The position numbers and the translations under genes were made by a program. Under the pieces are notes generated by a model. The model did no database searches. It was not told the origin of the DNA and saw only the letters and a list, made by a program, of their open reading frames with translations. Positions 45,524 to 56,231 of a stretch of 64,000 nt of DNA are shown here, piece by piece; position 1 is the first letter of the stretch, and every line of letters begins with the position of its first letter. This DNA comes from Tolypocladium sp. Sup5 PDA-1 (taxonomy: Eukaryota > Ascomycota > Sordariomycetes > Hypocreales > Ophiocordycipitaceae): contig JPHH03000055.1 of NCBI GenBank assembly GCA_000750105.3, positions 145,995-209,994 on the forward strand. The letters are read 5' to 3'.

Positions 45524-46536
45524 TTACTGCTTTATCCTCTTCGCATCGTCGTCAACAACGACGTCCTCTGTCACATCGTCGCCTCTTGACCGCTTCAGGC
45601 CCTTCATCTTCCTCAACTGCAGCTCGCTCAGATCCTGCCTGCCCAGGTGCACACGGCCAATCTTGTCGCCCATGGAGTCCGTCACGATATTCTTCTTGGT
45701 CTTCTCCTCGATGCCGCGGGCCTTGCGCATGGCGTCCTTGAGCATCGACTCGTCCGCCTCCTTGATGCGCCCGACGCGAAGGTCCATCCGGGGCCCAATC
45801 TCCTCGACCTCGACGCGGGGCAGCTTCTGGCCGCTGCGCTTGGTGCGGATGAGGTAGACGCGCAGGTGGATGGCGGGCTTGGTGTCGCCCTCGCCGGCCG
45901 TGTCCTCGGCCGTGACGGAGACGATGTACTGCAGGCCCTCAACGTCGATCTTGTCCGACGGCTCGCCGCGGAAGAAGTCGACGAGCATGCTCTTTGCGAG
46001 CGTGAACTCGTCCGACACGGGGCTCTCAAACGCCGTGCCCGCGAAGAGCAGCATGGGGCGCAGGCCGACGGCGAACTTCTTGGTCTTGAACTGCGCCATG
46101 GTGCGGAAGTTCTCCGGGTCGAGGTACAGCTCGAGCATGTCGAGGACCTTGTGGCCAAAGGTGCGGACGAGCGTCAGCGCGTGGGGTCGCTTCTTCTGGC
46201 TGCTGCCGAAGACGAGCAGGCTGGCGTCGTTCTTCTCCGAGAAGAACTCGAGCGACGAGGCGTCCTCGAAGGGGTGGATGGGGTTCTTCTTGGTGAACTT
46301 CTTGGCGAGCGGCTGCCGCAGCGAGAAGAGGTCGTTGAGGGCGTCCTGGACGACCTGCGAGCAGCTGGTGCCGCGCAGGAAGAGGCACGTCTTGGGGTTC
46401 TCGATGGCCTTTGGCTCGCGCTTCTCGAGCGCCCGCTTTGAGCGGGCATTGCGAGGTTTTCTGGGGGGGGGGGGGTCAGTTATCTTGCCACGATACGCAT
46501 TGAGACACAGTTCTTGACTTACACTTGACGAAGCAT
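45524..46536 (-). CDS. RPF2: Ribosome biogenesis protein RPF2 (Brix domain)
   Basis: RPF2, with Rrs1, brings the 5S RNP (5S rRNA, uL18, uL5) into early 60S pre-ribosomes in the nucleolus. A 14-nt first exon (46536-46523) encoding MLRQ plus two bases is joined by a 62-nt intron (donor gtaagt) to exon 2 (46460-45524), giving 316 residues. The joined N-terminus MLRQVKPRNARSKRAL matches the start of yeast Rpf2 (MIRTVKPKNARAKRAL), which confirms the tiny exon. The Brix domain (about 28-235) contains IHPFEDASSLEFFSEKND, LTLVRTFGHKVLDMLELYL, VGLRPMLLFAGTAFE, DFFRGE and VEEIGPRMDLRVGRI. The C-terminus is basic and ends in KRIKQ, as expected for a nucleolar RNA-binding protein. The intron's 3' end carries 13 consecutive C just before AG. 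A TTATCGATAA element lies about 100 bp upstream, and the start is 478 bp from divergent PEX5. Confidence 0.96.
46463..46475. repeat. Run of 13 G (13 C on the coding strand) at the RPF2 3' splice site
   Basis: On the RPF2 strand this is a pure C run immediately before the AG acceptor, where a polypyrimidine tract normally stands. It is unusually homogeneous. Confidence 0.85.
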
Positions 46537-47014
46537 TGTGTGATTGGGCCTGATACCTGGATATGCTGTTCTCCCGTGATGGAGGCTGGCTGGCTGGACG
46601 ACTTGAAGAAAAAAAAAGACGTCCGCTGTGTTATCGATAAGACCGGGCGACCTACCCTGGATCGGTGCGGTGGATGGCGACACCCCGCAGTCACGTGCCC
46701 TCAGACGGACAAATCCCTGGAGTGCTCGCTCCTTCCTCCGCTGGGCGAGTTAGGCCGGGCCCGGAGTGCCTCGGTACTTTTCCCCACAGAGTCCATAGTC
46801 GACAGACCGAACTGCAGGTGACGTCCTGACAAACCTCCGAGGGCCAGGCATCAGCACTTTGCCTCTCCCTCCCTGTCCCAACGGCTCCTCCTCCCCCTTT
46901 CCACCTCACCAGCAGCCGCGACGAACCGAATTGTCCCCGACTTCGTTGCCCCTTGCATCGTCCCTTTTCCAAAGCCGACAGCGGAGCGCGTAATCGGCTC
47001 GACTTCACAGCATC
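46537..47014. promoter_or_regulatory. Bidirectional RPF2-PEX5 promoter region
   Basis: These 478 bp between two divergent start codons must hold both promoters. Visible elements are TTATCGATAA at 46631-46640 and a CACGTG E-box at 46692-46697. The E-box overlaps CAGTCACG (46688-46695), one base off the HomolD box (CAGTCACA) known from fission yeast ribosomal genes, and CTACCCT stands nearby at about 46651-46657. The functional assignment of the last two is speculative. The PEX5 side is pyrimidine-rich from about 46850. Confidence 0.55.
46631..46640. promoter_or_regulatory. TTATCGATAA palindrome upstream of RPF2
   Basis: A perfect 10-bp palindrome 95-104 bp upstream of the RPF2 start codon. 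Its first nine bases match the element at the same distance upstream of RRP44. Confidence 0.5.
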
Positions 47015-49031
47015 ATGTCGTTCATGGGAGGGGCCGAGTGCTCCACGGCTGGGAACCCGCTCAGCCAGTTCCAGAAGCACGTCCAGGACGACAAGACACT
47101 CCAGCGCGACCGGCTCGTCGGAAGGGGGCCCGGCGGTCAGCTCAACGGCTTCCGGAGCCAGGCCGCCAACGCTCCGCAGGATGAGGTATGTCTGTGTCCC
47201 GGACCAGGTTAGTGAAACATTACTAATTGCACCGCCGATGCTCTAGATGTTGAATGGCTTCCTCAACGGCGCGCCGAATCTTCAGCAAGAATTCCCCATG
47301 CAGGCCGGCCCGGCACAGCTCAACCCGGCTCAGCATGCACCCATGCGTGCCAGCTCGGCATCCCCGCCTTGGGCACACGACTTCAACACCCAACCGGGCA
47401 TGGAGTCGGCGTTTAAGCCACCCCCTGGCACGCACTTCAACGCCGACGAGTTTGCTCGGTTCAGCCAGTTGAACGGCCAGGCGTCATCCTCTAGGTCCAG
47501 CCCCATGCAGAGCAACATGCCCAGCCAAATGGCCCAACAACGGCCGATGATGGGAGTTGGCATGATGAACAGAGGCATGGGCTACGGCATGTCCGGCCAG
47601 TCCATGTTCCAGCCCATGTACCAGAACCACCAGCCTATGCAACAGCAACAGCAGCCCGAGGGCAAGGGCAAAGGCAAGTTGGTGGAGCTCGACGACAGCA
47701 AGTGGGAGGAGCAGTTCGCCCAGCTCGAGCTGCAAGACCAGGAAGCAGCCCAGAAGCTGGACGAACAAGACGAGGCCAACGCCGCGGAGAGAGAACTGGA
47801 TGAGATGGACAAGGCCATGCAGTCGGAAACTAATGAGTTCGGTGACTTCGAATCCATTTGGAAAGGAATACAAGCTGAGACCGCTGCTGCCAGGTCCATG
47901 GTCAACGAAGAACAGTTCTTCGACCAATTCGACACCGAGTGGAACAGCGAAATGATGCCAGACTTCCAAGGCATGGGCGACTGGGGCCGATTCGGCGATC
48001 CCATTGTCGAGAAATACATGTTCGAGCAAGAGAACATCTTCGCCAACGAGAAGAACGCTTTCGAGGAAGGTGTCCGAGTTATGAAGGAGGGAGGGAACCT
48101 GTCGCTCGCGGCCCTGGCGTTCGAGGCTGCCGTGCAGCAGAACCCGGAGCACGTGGAGGCGTGGGTGTACCTGGGGCAAGCTCAGGCACAGAACGAGAAG
48201 GAGACGGCGGCTATCCGGGCCATGGAACAGGCGCTTCAGCATGACCCGAACAACCTCGACGCTTTGATGGGCTTGGCAGTATCCTATACCAACGAAGGAT
48301 ACGACAGCACGGCATATCGGACGCTGGAAAGGTGGCTGTCCGTCAAGTATCCCGCCATCTTGGATCCCAAGGACTTGCACCCGCCCTCCGAGATGGGCTT
48401 CACCGACCGCCAACAACTTCATGACAAGGTCACCGACCTGTTCATCAAGGCGGCACAGCTGAGCCCCGACGGAGAGCACATGGACCCCGACGTCCAGGTC
48501 GGACTCGGGGTCTTGTTCTATGGGGCAGAAGAGTACGACAAGGCGGTTGACTGCTTCCAGTCGGCGCTTCACTCGTCTGAACTGGGCACGTCCAACCAAC
48601 AGGAGCAAGTCCACCTGCTTTGGAACAGGCTGGGCGCCACCCTCGCCAACAGCGGACGATCCGAGGAGGCCATCGCCGCCTACGAGCAGGCCCTCTCGCT
48701 ATCCCCCAACTTCGTCCGCGCCCGCTATAACCTCGGTGTCAGTTGCATAAACATCAACTGCCACCAGGAGGCCGCGTGCCACTTTCTCGCGGCTCTCGAG
48801 ATGCACAAGTCCATCGAGAAGTCTGGCCGCACAAAGGCCTACGAGATCCTCGGCGACGGCGCCGCCGGCCAGGTCGACGAGGCGCTGGACAGGATGTCAG
48901 CGCAGAACCGCAGCAGCACGCTGTACGACACCCTGCGGCGAGTGTTTACGCAGATGGGACGGAGGGACCTGGCCGAGAAGACGGTTGCGGGCGTGGACCC
49001 GGACGTCTTCAGGCCCGAGTTTGACTTTTAA
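47015..49031 (+). CDS. PEX5: Peroxisomal targeting signal 1 receptor PEX5
   Basis: PEX5 binds proteins ending in SKL-like PTS1 signals in the cytosol, docks at Pex14/Pex13 on the peroxisome and is recycled by ubiquitination. Exons 47015-47185 and 47247-49031 give 651 residues. The N-terminus (MSFMGGAECSTAGNPLSQF) has the conserved cysteine (Cys9) that is mono-ubiquitinated for export in known PEX5 proteins. The disordered N-terminal half is Gln/Met/Pro-rich and contains a WEEQF pentapeptide (about 210-214), a W-X3-F/Y motif used for Pex14 and Pex13 binding, plus further aromatic motifs (WKGIQ, WNSEM). From about residue 325 to 620 lie tetratricopeptide repeats, including HVEAWVYLGQAQAQNEKE, LLWNRLGATLANSGRSEEAI and FVRARYNLGVSCININC. 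The length is normal for filamentous fungi. The intron after codon 57 is 61 nt (gtatgt, ctag). The gene is divergent from RPF2. Confidence 0.97.
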
Positions 49032-52000
49032 GGGCATGGGGTTTATGGCTTTGCGGTATACCTGGGTTGCATAATGAGGCATTGGATATAGGGGAATACT
49101 TGCATCCCACCTCGATGTGTATAAAAGACAAAACTATATTATGAGGCGACGTCTCTAGACAAGAGACGATGAGGGAATGAAACACATACTGCTTCAGCAA
49201 CACCTTTCCCAATCTCGCACGCGTGATCCTCAATGTGAAGGTATTAATGCAGCTGGCATCAACGCCAAAAGGTCCATTCCACGATTTATTGGCCCCTTTC
49301 AGTACTCCGCCACGCAGTCTCGACCAGCGCCAACCAACCCTCAACCTCGACCCCAACAGAACAACCCCAGCCTTCTGAGTCTCACCGACAGCGCCACACG
49401 TCCGTCATGCACCGCTGTTGTAAGAAAAAGAAAGCAACGACAATGCGGACTACAACGTTCGCCACCCGCTGCCGGCCGTTGTTGCGTTTCAGCCGCAACA
49501 AAAGGGGAGGCGGGGAGGCTCCCGACGTCACGCGACAGCGGCACGACGTTGAGGCTCCCTCGGATGGCGATGTATCCGCGCGGTCTATTGAGCCACGCTG
49601 CGTGCAGGAACTTTTCGTTGGTGTTGGCAGTTTTCGTAGGGACGTGCCGCTTGGTCGCGTGCCTGCGTCCGAGGGGGCCGAATGTCGGCGAACACTCGTC
49701 AAGAAAAGCAACGTTTTTAAAGGGCGAAGAAGGAATATCTTTGCAGCAACCGGTTTCCAGATGCTTGGAATTGCCCCGGATTCACGTTCATCCGACCCTC
49801 GATTGCCAACACAATATTTGGTAATTTGCTGCGGACTTACTGGTTGGTGCCCATCCGGCTCTCGGCTTGGAGATGGATATGGGCCAGATGGGAGTAGCTG
49901 TATTTCCGAGCTTGGCAGTTAATTGGCAACATGAGGATATTAGCCTAAGAGGCAAGCAGCTGCCTGGCCGTGGGCAGTGCATGGTATGAGCCTTGTAACC
50001 CCCATTTGGGAACCACAAAGCCCCTTCAGAGTCAGTTGGTGGTGCGAGGCACTACTTGTCCAGGGCATACGAGTCTAGTGCCTGACGGAGCCAAGGCAAT
50101 TGTCGTGATGGTGCGATACTTTCCGAGGAAGCGGTAGCAGTACTCTACCAGTGGTCATGTCCTCTTGTCGAGCGGCTCGTGCTGAGGCTTCTTTCCTGTA
50201 CCCTGGCCTTAGAATTCGAGTGGCACCTGGCTGGGATGAGAGCCGCCCTGTCCACATCGCTCACCCTGGCAGCCTGGGCTGGTTGCTGGCCGCTCCTCGA
50301 GCTGCTGGAGTGAGACACAGGGTAAGTTATTAAGCCGCCGAGCGATCGATCGCCACAGGGTTCAAGATGAACGGTCTGTCCCCCCTCCCCTCTTATTAAG
50401 CTTCGTTAGGGAGCAGTGTGCAGTGGCTTTCCGTTGACACCTGGGCGGGCCATGTGACAGCGCGTCTTCCCTTTTAGGCTGTTCACAGATTCCCCACAAC
50501 TCGCTGCTGGCTGTATCGACATACCGGCGCAACCCGCAAGTCATGTCGACGCAGGTGTGGCTTGATGCTCGAGTCGGCTCACCGTGGATCAGCGGCCACA
50601 TTGTTGCACGAGGCCCAGGTAGGTAGCTAACCTGCCAGGCCTCAGGAAGCCTCACCGGGCGTACGATGTACGTTGCCGTCCTGAAGGAACTTGGGAACAC
50701 CACGAGAGAACGCAACTGCATCACTGCGTCATCCCGCTCGCGGTGCCTTGCTGGCCTTGGCATGCCGGGCCTTGCCTGGTTGCCGTGGATGACTAGGTCG
50801 CCTGCAGTAGAGAGAACCCATCAATCTTCGCCTCGCTCTAGAAGCAAAAAGAAAGAAGAGCGGGGAAAAGTCTGTTGTCGTCGACGCGTGCAGGCTAAGG
50901 CCGCGACTGTGACCGGCATTACAGCCGACACGGCCGGGGTTAAATCCTTCTCTTACTGTACGGACTAGTTCCCGAAACATCTTATTTTATCCCCACCCCT
51001 CGTGGCTTGGAGCGTTGAGCTTGTGGCGAGGGTGATGATTTGTGAACTCCGGTTCCTATGTCTCTGAGACACAATCGATCACCCCAGATCCGATCGTCTT
51101 GTGTTCCACGGAATGCCTGTGGTGTCGAGGCAGGAACCCAGTGCCCCAGCACGCAGCTGGAAGAAGATGTCGTGTCGCTACGTGGAGACAGTTGCAGACG
51201 TAGACATCCAGAGGGAGAGCCACGCCGTGGTTTGTCCAGGACGAAAGTTTCCTTGACATGGCAGTGAAGTGTCCTCGAGCCGTGCGAGTTTCCCGCCGCC
51301 GTCGTTCGTGGAGAAATGCTCTCCACCGGGAATCAACCTCGAGAGGCCCATCAGTGCCAACCTCTTATGGACACGCGCCAGGTTGGGTGCTTGTGCCAAA
51401 CGTTTACCGAGCCGGAAAGTTTTGATGATGTAATGGCGACCCGGTAGCGAACTGTGGCAGAGGGGGCGTTTTGACACGGCGTGAGCGCCAGGCTATTTCC
51501 GTTGGCCACCGGAGCCATCTGGCCGCTGCTTGTACGCCGTGGAGAGCACGCCGTACGAGCTCCCCTCGCTTGTACGAGGTAGGCCGCTTGTTAGGCTTTC
51601 TTAGTAGCCGCAAGCCGTCTCCCGCCACACTCGGCGTCAGGTCTGGCGGCCACGGCGCGACGTTGTTGCCTTGGGTTGGCGCACGCCGTTGGAAGCTTAT
51701 GATACAGCCACTCGGCTCTCGTTCCAATTTGACGTGTCGCCTGGGGTGTAAAGCCAGTCTGCAATGAACAACAGCCGTGAGCGTCCTGGACCATCGGGAG
51801 CGATGCCAAAAGTGCTCGTGAGTCGTGATGTCGTGGGAGAGGCATACGGACTAGACGGCCCGTCATTACCGACGAGAGCTTCTGTGGTTCGCATGGGCCA
51901 GTACGGAGTAAGCCAGGTAGAAACGCTTCGGGCGCAGCCGTTTTGCGTCACTCAACAAGTAGTAGCGTTGACGGACAAGAAACAAAAAGCTGAGACAGGG

Positions 52001-53672
52001 CGTTGGTGAAGTCGTTCACCTTGCCATCCACATGCCAGTTGACAGGACCCCAGCAGGCGCTAGTCTCGATCATCACGGCACGGCGCTCCCTGATACGCTG
52101 AAATACGCCGCATCTTAGCGGGGAGGAAAGAGACAACTCGTGACAAATGTTCCGACTTCTTCTTGTCTGAGCCAGACCGCCGAGGGAACGTTTTCTGGAT
52201 GTGCTCGTGGATGTGAGTCCACGGGCAGGCGTCGTCGACGTCGACAGATGCAACAACTTGTCGTGCAAGACGACACAGCTTGACAAGTGCCAGGACTCGG
52301 AACTCCCAGGTATGGAGATTTGGCCCGATGCAGGAGATAATTGGGCGGCCGCCACTGATGATTAGCTCTGACAGTCTGACAGTTCTGTCCCTGACTGGCT
52401 GCGATGGCTGGTGGTGCATGACTGCAAGGAAGCAGAATACGGACGGAGTACGGATACATAAGGTACTGTCCGACGTCAAAGCTGCCCCTGTCGGGGCTAA
52501 AGCGTACTGTCAGATTGGGCTCTGATGACGAAAGAGCAGCCGAGTTGCGGTGCGAAGGAATGGGCCTGATAAGTGATAACCGACCCCAAGGAGTCGGAGA
52601 GGAGATGGTGGGCTCTTCGGCAGTGGATATCGAGCCGTGCCTATGGTCATGGTTCAACCAACATGATGGCTTTGTGTACGGACTACCGAGCCAACACCAA
52701 GTGGCTGGCATGGGTATTGACCGTGGAGGAGCCGCAATCAAACCGCCTGGCGTGCGCTCTACTCGTACGGACCAGCAAGGAGCCCACCTGGCTTCGAAGT
52801 GCTGCCGAGATTGCTGTCATTAATGAAACGTCAGATGCAGCTTGAAGAGGGTTTGGATCCAGCGGTCTGCGAACCCAGCCAAGTCGATTATGGTCCTCCT
52901 TTCACCCCGGCCGATGTGATGTTCTGGCTCAAAGGATGCACGACAAGATGGGACGAGAACAAGCCACGTGGTTGGTACAGGCCAAGCAACAGCACGGATA
53001 GTGCCTCGGCGAGCATCTGGTGCCGCGTTTCGTCCCTTCGTCATACTTCGTAGTCGCATGAGGGGCTACAGCGCCACTGGCTAAGCCTAAGCTAGGGCAA
53101 TATTAGACCGCGACCTTCATTTTGCGCCGTTGGTTGGTTCCTCTGCTCGGTCACAAAGTCGGATCGATTATGCCAGGGGCCACGTTTTTGCCGCCTCTTT
53201 GCCGGGAAACCAACAATGGTGATGGACAGTGCAAGGCAGCCAACCGTATCCGTACTCAGATACCAACAACCGGGGACGTCCGGGGACGTTGTCGTCTGTG
53301 ATGGCTTCTTGCGTGACGTGCCCCGACAACTTGCATGTCGGCAATCGGCAATAGACTTTGAGCAAGGAGCTCTCGAAAAAGCCAAGTTCCAGTAGCTCGA
53401 GTTGACTTATGGTAGGGTCATCTTCGTGTGATGCTTGACGACCCATTAACCTTGGGGCTGTTGGCGGGATGGTGGGCAACTTGCAAGTGGGACAGCTGTC
53501 CAGCGTCGCTTCACCACATTGTCGACGCCACCAGACACCATAGGGCATCACTGGGTGCGGAAGGGTTCGCTTCGTGGTGACTCTGAGGTCTGATGCTCGC
53601 GTGGCGGGCTTCCATCAAGGGCAAAAAGCAAACCAGAAAGATTGCTTTGATAGAGGCTCAGGCGGGAGAAAA

Positions 53673-53691
53673 AGCAAACCAGACCCATGTG
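53673..53691 (+). repeat. 19-bp direct repeat, copy 2, with a partial copy beside it
   Basis: Identical to 28681-28699. A shorter related copy (AAAAAGCAAACCAGA) begins about 50 bp upstream, near 53623. Confidence 0.7.
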
Positions 53692-56215
53692 ACTGGGCTC
53701 AGTGGGTTCCTGGTCCCTGTTGTGGACGATGCCTGTGATGATGATGGGCGTCTGCATGGTCAAAGGTAGTTTGTTGAAGTTCCTTTTTCTTTTGCCGACT
53801 GTCGCTTTCGCTTAGGCTTAGCCAGTCGCTCTTCGCCCTGGGTCTGCTTGCTTGAGCCTTGCCGTCACAAGTCGTTTTGTTTCCCTGTTGTTGGTCAACG
53901 GTGAGGATGTTGAGCAAACAATGCTGTTGCCTGAGGCAGTAATACACAATGTACCTTTCCCCGTACCTTATCTTGTTGCTGGCAAGCAGGAAGGAGGGTG
54001 GGAACCCCTGCTTGTTTCCTGTCTCGACGGCTGCAACTCGGGCAGTTTGGGCCTCTGCTGGACTTGCCCGGTAACTTTGCTGCCTGGTTTGCACGGTTGC
54101 ACCTCCATGTGTTCTGAAGTCTGCAAGTCCGTACGGAGTAGGCTACATGTAGTCCGTATTCGTGACACAGTCGACTGACTGTTCGCTTGCGGCAGTCGTG
54201 TGATGCATCATATCCACCCTGCCACTGTGGCTCCAACTTTCAGAAGCCACTCTCTACGAATAGTATGACAAGCTCCAGCGGGTTCCCGAACGGCATGCCT
54301 CCTCCGCGCTTCCACAAGGCTTTACGGTGGCTTACGGATATAACTTGGGCTTTGGGTGCTTGGTCGCTTACTCTCCTGGTGGCGTCTGCGGTAGCCCACG
54401 ACCGGCAAAGACAGCGTTGATGAACGGGGTGTGCCTCTTCCACAAGTGAGTAAGCCTACTCCCGCGACCCCCTCGCTCGCTCAGCGCAACGAAGCATATC
54501 GCCGAAAGGCGCGGACGATACGGACGGCGCTGCGTATCCCTCTTTTGGATTCCTGCCTCGGCGTCATGATCATGATAGAATTGGTTTGTTCGTCGTGTCG
54601 CCCGTTGCACAACGTACACTTGTACGCGCCGAATGTGCATGGGACGTTGTGAAATGTACGGAGAAGCTACTACGGAGCAGCAGCGTACGAGATAATACTG
54701 ACAAGCCGCGGAAGCGCCAGCATTCCCTAGCCCGACTGGCGACGACCGACACAGACGGGATATTTGACTGTGAGTGATATCGCGGTTGGTTGTGTTGTCA
54801 GGTCGAGTGGTGCTGAGGCGGGAATTGAGGGCCCAAATTGCCATGTCTTGCCTCGAGGCTCGAGCTCCCCTCGAGAGACCAGCGGCGAGTGACACCATCA
54901 ACCAATGCACCAGTCCCCTGGCGCGACAGCTGGTGAGCACTGAATTTCTGACAGACTTTCGCGCGATTCCCGAGACACTCTACGAGTGCCAAGTGGTACA
55001 TACATATCCGTATGTACATCATCCATTGTCGCCGCGGATTTTCGGTCGCGATCCCGTCAACCGTCTCTGTCTCCATCGATACGTGCGGACCGACTGATGC
55101 GGACGGACGAGCAAGAAAACTGCCGAAATCATCGGCCACTTCAGCCGCCCGCCCCGGCAGCTCCTTGCACAAACAGATGCCGTGCTTGTACAAAGTACGG
55201 ATGCAACCTGGCCCAAACCCCGTTAGCACGCGGATTGTGTGAGGGGCGTGCCTGCGTGGCCGTCCGTCAAGCTAGGTGTGTGCAGGGAGGAGGCGGAGAC
55301 GAACTTCACGTGGCGCGAAGTCGATCGCCCATGCACGGGCTTGGAGGCAGAGGCTGTTGGCCGTCGAGAACCCACCGAGCCACGCACCGCCCGCTGCGAG
55401 AGCCAGAGTCAAATTGTGGTCGCATCCATGTCCCAGCAGCGGCACGAGGGTCCCTGGCTCGCTCAGCAAGCCACCTCTCCCATCCTTGTCACTGTTCCCG
55501 CCCCCTGGTGCGAGCCGGCCGTGGCCGATGGGGGTTGGTGGGCTTGAGGAGAATTGATGAGATGCGACATGGCTCCATGTTCGGAAGTTGCGCTTTGATC
55601 ATTACGCCCGTTACAAAAGTCCGTTTGGCCAGATTCAGCCGACATTTGGCCTGTGATGGAGCGATTCAACCACCGGCAGAAGGCTCAACTTTTAACGGGT
55701 TCTCGAACTGTCCATCACACGTTGCGGCGACGATGGGTCACCTGCTCGAAGCTCCTGGGGCAATGTCGGTACGTGTAGTCCGTAGTTCGTACTCCTCGGA
55801 GGTCTCTGCCTCCTTACCGCCAACCTACCTTACCTTGGACAGGAACGTGTTGGTTGGTGCTGGCGCCCGGCGGACTGGGTGTGCCCACGGCCGGTTGCTG
55901 GCATGCATGCAGGTGACAGCATCGCGTGCTTGAGGAGGCTGCCATGGTCCAATCCCGAGCGGAAGGGTGACTATCGGGTGCCTTTTGCTCCTTGGCCTCG
56001 GAGCCGGTAGGCATTTACGACCAACAGTATCCAATTTTCTTGCTTTTGGCAATATTGAGGCTTGTCGTTTGCGTTTGTCGAAGCCTCTCGACGGCGACAA
56101 CCTGGAGTTATGGAGTACTCGTAACGAACAGCGAAATGAGCGTCTTTGGCAAATAGGCGCCGGTGCCGCATGCGCTCCGGCCCAACAGCAGCAAGAACCA
56201 CGGAGTACTTTACAG

Positions 56216-56231
56216 TACTTCGTACGAAGTA
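56216..56231. repeat. Perfect 16-bp palindrome TACTTCGTACGAAGTA
   Basis: This is the longest perfect palindrome of the GTAC motif family noticed in the window. It lies in gene-free DNA, 3.1 kb from the nearest gene. Confidence 0.8.

Noticed and set aside
37842..47014. Secondary-metabolite gene cluster (two regulators near an enzyme gene)
   Set aside because: No polyketide synthase, non-ribosomal peptide synthetase, terpene synthase, P450 or transporter is present; CYS3, RPF2 and PEX5 are housekeeping genes.
47484..48614. 376-residue minus-strand open frame
   Set aside because: Antisense shadow of PEX5.
54986..55933. 315-residue plus-strand open frame
   Set aside because: Overlaps other long frames on both strands, has no recognisable motif and no plausible exon partners.
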